64,000 bases of DNA from Brevinematales bacterium (GCA_013177995.1 JABLXN010000016.1:1-64000), one strand, 5' to 3'. Shown: positions 35,736 to 44,370, counted from the first letter of the stretch. Numbers and translations are program-made. Notes: generated from the letters alone by a model not told the origin.

Positions 35736-36752
35736 CTAATCCTCCTTCACGGTTGCCTTCATATAGAGAACCGCAAAAAGCGTCAGAATAATAAAGATAA
35801 ACACCCCAATAGCCGACGCATAACTGTACCTAAAATACTGAAGACCATCGACATACATTTTGGTTACCAGAATATGGGCTTCTTCTGAAACACGCCCCGC
35901 ATCGGCAAAGATATAGATAATATTCACCATATTGAATGTCCAGACCGTTCCTAAAATGATAGCCGGCACCATAATAGGCATGAGAAGAGGAAGCGTAATA
36001 TAGTTGAACTTCTGCCAGCCTGAAGCCCCATCAATCTCTGCCGCTTCATAATAGTCTGACGAAATCGTTTGAAGTCCACCAAGAGCAATCATCATCATAA
36101 AGGGAAAACCAAGCCATATATTGACGAGAATACACGCCGCAAAGTTGAGATAGGGATTGGCAATACATGAAATATCCTGAAGCCCAAAGGCAAAACGAAG
36201 GGTATCATGTACCCCAATGGCTTCAAAAATAGCCGGCACAATCCCGAATTGAGCGTTAAACATTCCTTTCCAGGTGGTAGCCGCAATATACTGGGGAATA
36301 GCCCAGGGGAGAATGAGAAGCACATAGAAAATCGACTTGCCTAGAAGCTTTCTATTCAAAAGAGTAGCGAGCCAGATCCCAATTGAGACATGGAAAAACA
36401 CATTCACCCCTGTCCAGATGATGGAACGAATAAAGGTACCGATGAAATCCTTATCCTGAATAAGCTTCAAATAGTTATCCAACCCTTTGAACAGATCAGG
36501 AAAAGCAAACGGAAGAGCAAAAATATTGATACCAATCCTATTCAGAATCATCCGAATGTTGGAATTACGAACATCATAAACCGAAAGCATAAAACTAAAT
36601 AAAATTGGCAAAAGAATCACTAGCAGAATCGCTAAATAGGCCAAGGAAAGAAACCCCACTGGCTCATACCACCGAGCAGAAGGCACAATCCCTTTGACCA
36701 GTTTATATTTTTGTGTGGTAGATTTCTTGACAGTTGTTGCCACCGTTGCCAT
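35736..36752 (-). CDS. Sugar ABC transporter permease, MalF type
   Basis: 338 residues, about six to seven membrane helices. The EAA loop YEAAEIDGASGWQKFNYITL is present. It pairs with the MalG-type permease to form the inner-membrane channel. It has no large periplasmic P2 loop of E. coli MalF size. ATG 36752 follows GGGAGGAG. A stable hairpin (36779-36800) separates it from the binding-protein gene. Confidence 0.92.
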   Translation of the reverse strand: MATVATTVKKSTTQKYKLVKGIVPSARWYEPVGFLSLAYLAILLVILLPILFSFMLSVYDVRNSNIRMILNRIGINIFALPFAFPDLFKGLDNYLKLIQDKDFIGTFIRSIIWTGVNVFFHVSIGIWLATLLNRKLLGKSIFYVLLILPWAIPQYIAATTWKGMFNAQFGIVPAIFEAIGVHDTLRFAFGLQDISCIANPYLNFAACILVNIWLGFPFMMMIALGGLQTISSDYYEAAEIDGASGWQKFNYITLPLLMPIMVPAIILGTVWTFNMVNIIYIFADAGRVSEEAHILVTKMYVDGLQYFRYSYASAIGVFIFIILTLFAVLYMKATVKED

Positions 36753-36778
36753 CTCTCTCCTCCCTCAAAATAAAGACA

Positions 36779-36800
36779 CGCCACCGGTCTCCCGGTGGCG
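36779..36800 (-). promoter_or_regulatory. Intercistronic hairpin between malE-like and malF-like genes
   Basis: CGCCACCGG pairs with CCGGTGGCG across a 4-nt loop, 9 bp GC-rich, just after the binding-protein stop and before the permease ribosome site, without a T-run. By analogy with malE-malF intercistronic structures it probably protects the upstream mRNA and sets a high binding-protein:permease ratio. Confidence 0.6.
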
Positions 36801-36807
36801 GTAGATA

Positions 36808-38040
36808 TTACATCTCTTTGATCTTCTGTTCAGCAATCTTCTGCATCTCTTCAGCAGCAGCATCGGGTGTCAGAGCACCAGTCATTACCTTTTTCAGAGT
36901 AGGCCCAATAGCATCCCATACAGCACGCATTTCAGCGTTGATGGGCATAGGAATACTCTGCTTCACCTGGTTGGCGGTAGCCGCAATGAAAGGATCTGCC
37001 TTGATGCGAGCATCATCCATAGCCTCAAGGTTAGCAGGGCTTTCTTTAGCCACGAGAGCGTACTTCACCTGGAATTCCTTGGAAGCCATGAATTCAAGGA
37101 ATTTCTTCACAGCATCAAGAACAGCCTTGTCCTTGATGTTAGCATTCACAGAAACGGTCTTGGCAGCGTTCCATGCGAGGATAGGAAGACCGGTTTCATC
37201 CACAACAGGGAGAACAGCAATACCAAGCTTATCCTTGAGAGCATCAGCATAGCCCTGGAAGGACCAAGGACCATTGATGAGATAAGCAGCCTTGCCTTCT
37301 TTGAACATCTTGTCAGAAACGTCACGATCAGATTCGCGAGGAATAACGCCTTTCTGCTTGAGACCATAGTAGTAAGCAAGAGCCTTCTTCATTTCAGGAG
37401 TATTAAGAGTAGGTGTCTTGCCATCAGCAGCAAATACACGGCCACCAAAAGCGCCAAGGAAGGTCACAAACCAGAATGCCTCTGTCTGGTTGAATACCAT
37501 CGGATAGGTCTTGCCATCTTTGTACTTGGCAGTGAGAGCGATGATCTCACTCATCTTAGCAGCAGGCTTGTCAACCATGCTCTTGTTGTAGAGCAGCGTG
37601 AGGGTGTTTCCAACAAGGATAGGCAACCCATACACCTTGCCCTCAAGAGAGGATGCCTCAACGGCTGCAGGAGAAAGCTTCTTCAATACACCGGCAAGCA
37701 TGTTGTCAAGAGGCATCAGAATACCGGTCTGAACCATGGTACCGATGTTGTCATTGGGCCCAAAGATCATCTCAGGACCACCACCACCGAGAGCAGCCGT
37801 TCTGAACTGCTCGCGCAGATCCTCTGTCCCATAGTGGGTGCGGACGACTTTGATGCCGGGGTTCGCAGCCATGAACTCGGCAATCATCTCGTCAAACACC
37901 TTGTCAATCGTGTCATCATGCTGTTCCCAGATGTTGATGGTTACCTCTTTCTTGGCACCACCACAGGACACCAGCACGAGACCCAACAGAGCCACCACGC
38001 TTGCCAGAGCGACAAGCTTCTTTGAGAAACTCCTTCTCAT
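36808..38040 (-). CDS. Sugar-binding lipoprotein of ABC transporter, MalE type
   Basis: 410 residues. The lipoprotein signal ends in VLVSC (Cys26). SBP family 1: VTINIWEQHDDTIDKVFDEM, ALGGGGPEMIFGPNDNIG, AYLINGPWSFQGYADALKD and EFMASKEFQVKYA are typical of maltose/maltodextrin-type receptors. The exact sugar is unknown. First gene of the transporter operon; ATG 38040 is preceded by AAAGGAGGAG with a near-consensus promoter. Confidence 0.92.
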   Translation of the reverse strand: MRRSFSKKLVALASVVALLGLVLVSCGGAKKEVTINIWEQHDDTIDKVFDEMIAEFMAANPGIKVVRTHYGTEDLREQFRTAALGGGGPEMIFGPNDNIGTMVQTGILMPLDNMLAGVLKKLSPAAVEASSLEGKVYGLPILVGNTLTLLYNKSMVDKPAAKMSEIIALTAKYKDGKTYPMVFNQTEAFWFVTFLGAFGGRVFAADGKTPTLNTPEMKKALAYYYGLKQKGVIPRESDRDVSDKMFKEGKAAYLINGPWSFQGYADALKDKLGIAVLPVVDETGLPILAWNAAKTVSVNANIKDKAVLDAVKKFLEFMASKEFQVKYALVAKESPANLEAMDDARIKADPFIAATANQVKQSIPMPINAEMRAVWDAIGPTLKKVMTGALTPDAAAEEMQKIAEQKIKEM

Positions 38041-38081
38041 AGTCTCCTCCTTTCCAGTGTTTAGGATTTTTATTTTTTATC

Positions 38082-38109
38082 ATTATACCACGAATGACAA
38101 AAAAGTCAA
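38082..38109 (-). promoter_or_regulatory. Promoter of the sugar transporter operon
   Basis: On the minus strand, TTGACT (38104-38109), 16-bp spacer, TATAAT (38082-38087). No operator palindrome is obvious around it. Confidence 0.75.
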
Positions 38110-38137
38110 TAGTTTCCCCTCTTTTCTTCAAAAAAAA

Positions 38138-39412
38138 TCATCTCATCGCAAGACCCTTTTTCCCGATGTCCTTCCGATACTGCATACCGTCAAAATGAAT
38201 CTTCTCGACCTTCTCATATGCCCTGGCAATAGCCCGCGAAAGAGTGGAAGAAATCGCTGTCACGCAGAGTACCCGTCCCCCACTGGTTATCCATTGACCG
38301 GGGCCAACCAATTTCGTTCCTGCATGAAACACAAAACAATCCACCTCCTGAGAGAGATCCCCCGTAATGGGAACCCCTTTTTTGTAGGTGCCAGGATAAC
38401 CCTCAGAAGCTAAAACGACGGTGACACAGTACCCTGGATAAAACTCTATCTGAAAATTCTCCAGTTTCTCCTCTACGGTTGCCCAGGCAAGATCCAGAAC
38501 ACTTGTCTTCATCAACGGAACCACCACCTGGGCCTCTGGATCACCAAAACGCACATTGTATTCAAGAACAGCGGGTCCCCAGTTGGTGAGCATAAGCCCA
38601 AAGTAGAGAATCCCTGTATAGGGATAGCCCTCCTTTTTGAGACCATGAAGGGTAGGCTCAATAATATTTTTGAGAATCAATTCTTCTGTTTTCTTGTCCA
38701 AAAAGGGCACCGGTGCATAGGCCCCCATGCCACCTGTATTTGGCCCTTCATCATTGTCAAGAAGACGTTTGTGGTCCTGAGCGGAAGCCAGCCATTTATA
38801 ATGCTTCCCATCACTTACCACAAAGACACTCACCTCCACCCCATCTAACCTATCTTCCAGAATAATACGATTCCCGGCCTCACCAAACTCCTTGTCCACC
38901 ATCATGCGCCGGATAGCCTCAATCGTTTCTTCCTTCGTTTTGGCCACCACGACTCCCTTTCCAGCCGCAAGCCCATCCGTTTTCACCACAAAAGGACGGT
39001 TCTGTTTTTCTACATAGCGATAGGCCTCTTCTGCTTTAGAAAATACCTGAAAAAAAGCGGTAGGAATCCCGTGCCTTGCCAGAAACTCCTTCATGAAAAC
39101 CTTGCTCCCCTCAAGACGGGCCGCCGCTTTTGAAGGACCAAAGACCTTGATTTTATGTTTACGGAGTTCATCTACCACACCAGCGACTAACGGAGCTTCA
39201 GGCCCGACAATCACCATCTCTATCCCTTCCTGCTGGATAAACTTGAGTAGCCTATCAAAAGGAGGAGTAAGCGGGATATCCACATTGGTACCAAACTGAT
39301 GGGTTCCCCCATTGCCGGGGCAGATGTAGAGTTTTGAAAGTCTTGAACTTCGAGAAATCGACCAGGCAAGAGCCGCCTCTCTCCCCCCACTTCCCAAGAG
39401 TAATACTCTCAT
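38138..39412 (-). CDS. purD: Phosphoribosylamine-glycine ligase
   Basis: 424 residues. LLLGSGGREAALAW N-terminal domain, ATP-grasp core with FVVKTDGLAAGKGVVVAKT, GPNTGGMGAY and NVRFGDPEAQVV. It ligates glycine to phosphoribosylamine (purine synthesis step 2). Full length. Monocistronic, with its own promoter at 39440; element C lies about 40 bp upstream of that promoter. Confidence 0.95.
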   Translation of the reverse strand: MRVLLLGSGGREAALAWSISRSSRLSKLYICPGNGGTHQFGTNVDIPLTPPFDRLLKFIQQEGIEMVIVGPEAPLVAGVVDELRKHKIKVFGPSKAAARLEGSKVFMKEFLARHGIPTAFFQVFSKAEEAYRYVEKQNRPFVVKTDGLAAGKGVVVAKTKEETIEAIRRMMVDKEFGEAGNRIILEDRLDGVEVSVFVVSDGKHYKWLASAQDHKRLLDNDEGPNTGGMGAYAPVPFLDKKTEELILKNIIEPTLHGLKKEGYPYTGILYFGLMLTNWGPAVLEYNVRFGDPEAQVVVPLMKTSVLDLAWATVEEKLENFQIEFYPGYCVTVVLASEGYPGTYKKGVPITGDLSQEVDCFVFHAGTKLVGPGQWITSGGRVLCVTAISSTLSRAIARAYEKVEKIHFDGMQYRKDIGKKGLAMR

Positions 39413-39439
39413 AGAATCTCCTCAAGAATATTTTCCTAT

Positions 39440-39468
39440 AGTATAGGAAAAAGTGAGAAAAAGTGCAA
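39440..39468 (-). promoter_or_regulatory. Promoter of purD
   Basis: On the minus strand, TTGCAC (39463-39468), 17-bp spacer, TATACT (39440-39445). Confidence 0.7.
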
Positions 39469-39507
39469 GGAGCCCACCCTTTCCCCATGGCCAATAAACC
39501 GGAGAAT

Positions 39508-40332
39508 TGTCGTTCCACATATGAAACTGAATAACTATTTCCACATTTCTTATGAACGAGGAAACAACACAAAAGCTTTCTGTTATGATGCCTATTAAAG
39601 AAAGTTGAGTTTGAAAGCATTACAGCAAGAGAGGCTATTACCCTGTTTCAGCTAAACCATTGTTCTTTGCTGAAACAAAGTCATAGTCTTCAGGCCTTGG
39701 TGTCCTGGAAAGTCTCTTTCTTGCTAAAACATCGCCATAGCTCCCGCCCCTGCCTGCGGTTCGCCGTCATAGAAGCCCCGTAGGAACAGAAGCCATGTGG
39801 GCTGGTGGGAGAGGGACGTGTTCTTTTACCCCTTTTTTTTCTGTACCCCACTTCGACTTCGCTCAGTATCCACCGGGCCGCTTTTGCGGTTGTGTCTCCT
39901 TTGCCGTGGAGTGGGGAAGTCCTTCCGAAGTGAGGGCACAGGAGGTGCCCGGGCGACATCTTCTGTTGCTTTTGCCCGCAAGCCCACCGAAGTGTAGCCG
40001 CGGGGACCCCGCTTTAGCGGGGAATCGGCGAAGCGAGGTAGGCGTTCTTCTTCCGAAGTCAGGAGGACAAGTTGATGTCGCCCACGGAGGAAGGACTTCC
40101 CCTGGAAAAAGGAAAAAGTTTTTTTCTGCCCGCAAAAGCGGCCCATTATCCGTCCGAGGCGCATGCGTAGCATGCGACGAGGACAATAACCCCCTTTTGC
40201 CCCGCGGGGAGCGCTTCGTGGAAGAAGGAAGATGGGTAACAAAAGTAGCCCAAAATTGAAAGAGGAAAGATGGTTGAACAAGTATTCAGTTTTTGTGTGA
40301 AGATAACCGTTCTGTATGAATGTGGAACAACA
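39508..40332. mobile_element. Non-autonomous IS1202-derived element, copy C
   Basis: 825 bp, termini TGTCGTTCCACA and TGTGGAACAACA, with subterminal AAACTGAATAACT and AAGTATTCAGTTT. It contains a GTTTCAGC hairpin (39633-39687), the foldback core and the GCATGCGTAGCATGC hairpin. Unlike A and B, no flanking direct repeat is visible. The right flank instead begins with part of a MITE hairpin (CCTTTGCACGAATG), so this locus was rearranged or is old. Confidence 0.8.
39875..40144. repeat. Nested inverted-repeat core of copy C
   Basis: GGGCCGCTTTTGCGG (39875-39889) pairs with CCGCAAAAGCGGCCC (40130-40144). Inside are GGGGAAGTCCTTCC with GGAAGGACTTCCCC, GGGCGACATC with GATGTCGCCC, GCCCACC with GGTAGGC (one mismatch) and the central CCCCGCTTTAGCGGGG. 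The 270-bp length matches copies A and B. Confidence 0.85.
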
Positions 40333-40365
40333 TACCTTTGCACGAATGGGCAATACTCTCATAAC

Positions 40366-40394
40366 TTGAAAAAAATCATTTTCTATGGCATACT
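40366..40394 (+). promoter_or_regulatory. Promoter of der
   Basis: TTGAAA (40366-40371), 17-bp spacer, CATACT (40389-40394), 18 bp upstream of the der ATG and just beyond element C. Confidence 0.55.
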
Positions 40395-40412
40395 TAAAGG
40401 GGAGGAAAAGTC

Positions 40413-41750
40413 ATGCGAAATAACCTACCAGTGGTGGCTATTATAGGACGTCCAAACGTCGGCAAATCCTCTCTTTTCAATCTCCTTGTAGGAACACGCA
40501 AGTCCATTGTCGATGAAATGGAAGGCGTCACCCGTGATATCAATATGGAACTCATTCAGACTGAGTACGGGGCCTTTTATCTTTATGATACGGCGGGTTT
40601 TTTGAAAGAAGGAGATAGTTTCAATGCCTTAGTGCAGAAAAAGGTCCGCGAAGCCATTGAAAAAACCGACATCGTGCTTTTCATGGTCGATGGTCGAAAT
40701 CTGCACCCAATGGACGAAGAGATTGCCGCCTTTCTCCACGAACAGGAAAAAGAGGTGTGGGTTATCGCCAACAAACTGGACAATGCCGAGATGGAACTTC
40801 AGGCGTATGAATTTTATACCCTTGGTTTTCAGGAAATCATCCCCTTCTCCGTTGTGCACAAGAGAGGTTTTGCTACGCTCAAGGAAAAAATCGAAGAGTG
40901 GGCCCAGAAACACGGCAAACCTGCCCCCAAAATCTCAGACGAAATCCGGGTGGCTATTGTCGGCAAACCAAACGTAGGAAAATCTCAGTTAGTAAACACC
41001 ATTCTTGGATATGAAAGGAGTATCGTCTCTGAGGTAGCGGGTACCACCAGAGACGCTCTTGATGACATCCTCCAGTGGAAAGACAAAACCATCCGCCTCA
41101 TTGATACCGCCGGTATCAAAAGAAAATCCCGCCTCCAGGACGATGTGGACTACTACACCCAGGTGAGAACTATTCAGGCTATAGAACGATCTGAAGTAGT
41201 TGTTCTCCTTGTGGATGCGGTTGAGGGACTTGCCCATGGCGACAAGGTTATCATCGATATGGTAGCAGAAAAACGACGGGGACTGGTGATTGCCTTCAAC
41301 AAATGGGATCTCAAAACGACAGAGAACACCGACAACTATACCCTGATGAAGGGGTATGAGGCCTATTTCAAACAGGAACTCCCTGAATTTACCTATGTCC
41401 CCATTCATTTTATCTCCGCCAAAACAGGGTACAAAGTTCCTGCGTTGCTTGATAGGGTACTGGAAATCCATGAGTGGTTCCACAAAAGGATTGAAACCTC
41501 TGATCTCAATGATTGGCTTCAGACCATCAAAGAAGCCAACCCCTACAAACAGGCCTCAAACCTCAGGGTTTATTATGCTACCCAGATTTATGAGGCCCCT
41601 CCAGGATTTCTCTTTTTCATCAACAAAAAAGAACACCTGCGAAAGGATTACCCCCGTTTCCTTGAAAAGAGACTGCGAGAGGCCTTTGGGTTTCCCGGTA
41701 TTCCATTGAAACTCATTTTCAAAGAAAAAACACGGGACGAGGAGTCCTGA
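40413..41750 (+). CDS. der: Ribosome-assembly GTPase Der (EngA)
   Basis: 445 residues with two tandem G domains: GRPNVGKSSLFN (~10) and DTAG, ANKLD; then GKPNVGKSQLVN (~178), DTAGIKRKSR, FNKWD. A C-terminal KH-like domain follows (ETSDLNDWLQ to the end). It acts in 50S subunit maturation. GGGGAGG precedes ATG 40413. A small DUF2934 gene and an SPFH gene follow. Confidence 0.97.
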   Translation: MRNNLPVVAIIGRPNVGKSSLFNLLVGTRKSIVDEMEGVTRDINMELIQTEYGAFYLYDTAGFLKEGDSFNALVQKKVREAIEKTDIVLFMVDGRNLHPMDEEIAAFLHEQEKEVWVIANKLDNAEMELQAYEFYTLGFQEIIPFSVVHKRGFATLKEKIEEWAQKHGKPAPKISDEIRVAIVGKPNVGKSQLVNTILGYERSIVSEVAGTTRDALDDILQWKDKTIRLIDTAGIKRKSRLQDDVDYYTQVRTIQAIERSEVVVLLVDAVEGLAHGDKVIIDMVAEKRRGLVIAFNKWDLKTTENTDNYTLMKGYEAYFKQELPEFTYVPIHFISAKTGYKVPALLDRVLEIHEWFHKRIETSDLNDWLQTIKEANPYKQASNLRVYYATQIYEAPPGFLFFINKKEHLRKDYPRFLEKRLREAFGFPGIPLKLIFKEKTRDEES

Positions 41751-41766
41751 AACAAAGGAGGTTACC

Positions 41767-41982
41767 ATGCCTGTGAAAAAATCCACCACCGCGGCTTCCA
41801 CAGAAAAGAAAACCACCACCCGTGGAAGCAAGAAAAAACCCACCCTGCAGGAACTTCAGCAGGAGATCGAAAAAAGGGCCTACGAAATTTCCATCGAGAG
41901 ACGTGCCCAGGGAAAACACGGTGACGAACTCTCCGACTGGCTTCAGGCTGAGGCTGAAGTCAAAGCCAAGTACGGACTGTAA
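41767..41982 (+). CDS. DUF2934-type small basic protein
   Basis: 71 residues. A Lys/Thr/Ser-rich N-terminal tail (VKKSTTAASTEKKTTTRGSK) is followed by a helical segment, EIEKRAYEISIERR then GDELSDWLQAEAEVKAKYG, which matches the DUF2934 pattern (RAYE-W-xx-G ... WLQAE-E). The function is unknown; the basic tail could bind nucleic acid. AAAGGAGG precedes the ATG, 16 bp after der. An attenuator-like hairpin follows. Confidence 0.8.
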   Translation: MPVKKSTTAASTEKKTTTRGSKKKPTLQELQQEIEKRAYEISIERRAQGKHGDELSDWLQAEAEVKAKYGL

Positions 41983-42005
41983 AAAGCGGGGATAATCCCC
42001 GCTTT
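41983..42005 (+). terminator. Intercistronic hairpin (possible weak terminator)
   Basis: AAAGCGGGG and CCCCGCTTT with a 5-nt loop, starting right at the DUF2934 stop. Only three T are in the 3' arm and no further T-run follows, so it probably attenuates or processes the transcript before the SPFH gene. Confidence 0.55.
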
Positions 42006-42024
42006 ACCCAAACAGGAGGTTTGT

Positions 42025-43014
42025 ATGGAAACCTTTACTCTTCTCATCACTATTGTGGTGGTGATGGTGGCGGTTATCTTTGTGCTTTCCAAGATGATTG
42101 TCATCGTTCGACAGGCGGAAGTGATGATCATCGAACGCCTCGGTCGATACAATCGTACCATGAAAGCCGGGGTCAATATTATCATCCCCTTCCTTGAAAA
42201 ACCACGCAAGGTCAAGTGGAAGGTCCAGCGTCAATATGGAGATAAGACCTATTTCTATATTACCGAACTGGACAGAATAGACCTCAGAGAAACCCTCTAT
42301 GATTTTCCCCGCCAGAATGTGATTACCAAAGACAATGTCACCATTGAAATCAACGCGCTTCTCTACTTTCAGGTGATCGACCCCTACAAGGCCGTCTATG
42401 AGATTGAAAACTTCCCCGAGGCTATTGAAAAACTCACCCAGACCACCCTCCGGAATGTGATTGGGGAACTTGAACTTGATGAAACCCTTTCCTCTCGTGA
42501 AGTCATCAATGCCAAACTCCGCAGTATCCTTGACGAGGCCACAGACAAATGGGGTATCAAGATCAATCGGGTAGAGCTTCAGGATATTCTCCCTCCACGA
42601 GAGATCAAAGAAGCCATGGAAAAACAGATGCGTGCGGAAAGAGAAAAGCGAGAGATGATCCTCAAAGCCGAAGGAGAAAAACAATCCAAGATCCTTGTTG
42701 CCCAGGGAGACAAGGAGGCCTATATCACCCGCGCTGAAGGTGAAAAACAAAACGCTATCCTCCGTGCCGAAGGAGAAGCCACAGCCAAAATCCGGATCGC
42801 CGAAGCAGAAGCCGAAGCCATCCGAAAGATCAAAGAGGCTCTTGAAACCAAAACCACTGATCCTGCTCAATACCTCGTGGCTCTCAAGTATATCGAGGCT
42901 CTCCGGGAAATCGCTCAGGGAAGTGGAGGAAAAGTAGTCTTTATGCCGTATGAAGCCACCTCCCTTCTCTCTTCTCTTGGAAGCATCAAGGAACTTTTGA
43001 AAGAATTGAAATAA
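42025..43014 (+). CDS. SPFH/stomatin-family membrane protein (QmcA-like)
   Basis: 329 residues. One N-terminal membrane helix (LLITIVVVMVAVIFVLSKMI), a Band-7 domain (VRQAEVMIIERLGRYNRTMK, NVTIEINALLYFQV, DPYKAVYEIENF, TTLRNVIGELELDETLSSRE), and a long charged coiled coil with repeated AEGEKQ / AEGEAxAK motifs. It forms membrane microdomain oligomers. No NfeD partner gene is adjacent. AGGAGG precedes the ATG. The stop codon lies inside the target duplication of MITE copy 4. Confidence 0.93.
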   Translation: METFTLLITIVVVMVAVIFVLSKMIVIVRQAEVMIIERLGRYNRTMKAGVNIIIPFLEKPRKVKWKVQRQYGDKTYFYITELDRIDLRETLYDFPRQNVITKDNVTIEINALLYFQVIDPYKAVYEIENFPEAIEKLTQTTLRNVIGELELDETLSSREVINAKLRSILDEATDKWGIKINRVELQDILPPREIKEAMEKQMRAEREKREMILKAEGEKQSKILVAQGDKEAYITRAEGEKQNAILRAEGEATAKIRIAEAEAEAIRKIKEALETKTTDPAQYLVALKYIEALREIAQGSGGKVVFMPYEATSLLSSLGSIKELLKELK

Positions 43015-43015
43015 T

Positions 43016-43218
43016 GAGACCTTTGCACGAATGTGCAAAGGTCTCAATAAAGTAATAAAGAAACAAAAATTAGTATCAAAATGTTCCTTGTCGTAATAAA
43101 TAAACCGATTTTTTTGAATAAAAAAAGACAAATAAGCCCTTGTAAACAGAAAAAGCGGGGTTTCAGGGGCGCAGCCCCTGACCCAAACAGGGGAAGAAAA
43201 CACCCGTGCAAGGGTCTC
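43016..43218 (+). repeat. MITE-like element, copy 4
   Basis: 203 bp. Hairpin left end GAGACCTTTGCACGAATGTG, right end TGCAAGGGTCTC. ATAAT flanks it exactly (43011-43015, which includes the SPFH stop TAA, and 43219-43223). It separates the SPFH gene from its own terminator at 43249. Confidence 0.92.
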
Positions 43219-43248
43219 ATAATGGAAGAGTTTTCTGATATCTCTTTA

Positions 43249-43288
43249 CCCCTGGGTTATCTCAAAGAAAATAACCCAGGGGGCTTTT
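43249..43288 (+). terminator. Terminator of the der-SPFH unit
   Basis: CCCCTGGGTTAT (43249-43260) pairs with ATAACCCAGGGG (43271-43282) over a 10-nt loop, followed by GCTTTTC. Confidence 0.8.
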
Positions 43289-43344
43289 CATAAAAAGGTA
43301 TAGTCTCACCCAAAACAAGCACGCCTGTCCATACTTTTTCTTGC

Positions 43345-43373
43345 TTGCAATATTTCCCCTTTTGCTTCATAAT
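43345..43373 (+). promoter_or_regulatory. Promoter of lgt-mutL-ygiQ
   Basis: TTGCAA (43345-43350), 17-bp spacer, CATAAT (43368-43373), 28 bp upstream of the lgt ATG. Confidence 0.65.
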
Positions 43374-43401
43374 CATAAGAGTTTTGCACAAGGAGTATCG
43401 C

Positions 43402-44370
43402 ATGTTTGGGTATATTATCCACACCCTCCAGAATGAGATCTTTTCCATCTACGGGCCAATTGCTATCCGCTGGTATGGACTTATGTATCTCGTAGGATTT
43501 GGTGTCAACTACTGGCTTCTCTCTCGCTGGATAAAACAAAAAAAGATCCTCATTCAGAAGGAGTTTTTAGCGGACTTTGCGGTAACGCTGATGATTTTCA
43601 TTGTCGTGGGGGCAAGACTCGGGTACGTGCTTTTCTACAACTTTCCTGCTTTTCTTGCCAATCCTCTAACCCTTTTTGCCGTATGGGAAGGGGGTATGTC
43701 CTTTCATGGCGGCGTCCTTTTTGGGTTTCTTTTCAGCTGGATATACCTCACCTGGAAAAAGAAAAACTTCTGGGAACTGGCCGATGTTTTTATTCTTCCT
43801 CTCCCACTTGCCCTCTTTTTTGGCCGTATTGGCAATTTTATCAACGCCGAACTCTGGGGTTCTATTACCAGTGTCCCCTGGGGGGTTATTTTTCCGACGG
43901 TTCCTGTCTCTCGCTGGTATCCCCTCTCTGATCCTTCTGTCCAGAAGATAGTCGAAAAAATCAATCTCCCCATCGATGGCACTCAACCATACATTACTAT
44001 CGTCACAGAAAACATCAAATCCCATTTTCAGCTTCCCTATGAGGTTGGGGAAATTCTTGTCAATCTTCCCAGACACCCCTCTCAGTTGTATGAAGCCTTT
44101 GGAGAGGGCATCGTCCTCTTTTTGATCCTCTATACCCTCTTCCGAAAAGGGGTAAAAACCCAGGGTATTTACCTTTGGAGTTTCTTCCTCGGCTATGGCA
44201 TCATACGTTTTCTCGTTGAATTTATCCGACAACCTGATGCCCACATCGGCTATCTCTACGGCGGATGGCTCACCATGGGGATGGTACTTTCCCTTCCCCT
44301 TCTTGTGGTAGGACTGGCAGGACTTGTTCTCAGTCTCAAAAGGAGAAAAGTCAACACCCTATGGGGATAA
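43402..44370 (+). CDS. lgt: Prolipoprotein diacylglyceryl transferase
   Basis: 322 residues, seven membrane segments. IRWYGLMYLVGF, GGMSFHGGVLFGF, the Lgt signature GRIGNFINAELWG and RHPSQLYEAFGEG are all present, including the essential arginines and histidine. It attaches diacylglycerol to lipobox cysteines, acting on the several lipoproteins in this window. Start ATG 43402 with AAGGAG; an open frame from 43345 starts inside the promoter. An internal loop of ~50 residues near 185-240 is longer than in E. coli Lgt. Confidence 0.95.
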   Translation: MFGYIIHTLQNEIFSIYGPIAIRWYGLMYLVGFGVNYWLLSRWIKQKKILIQKEFLADFAVTLMIFIVVGARLGYVLFYNFPAFLANPLTLFAVWEGGMSFHGGVLFGFLFSWIYLTWKKKNFWELADVFILPLPLALFFGRIGNFINAELWGSITSVPWGVIFPTVPVSRWYPLSDPSVQKIVEKINLPIDGTQPYITIVTENIKSHFQLPYEVGEILVNLPRHPSQLYEAFGEGIVLFLILYTLFRKGVKTQGIYLWSFFLGYGIIRFLVEFIRQPDAHIGYLYGGWLTMGMVLSLPLLVVGLAGLVLSLKRRKVNTLWG

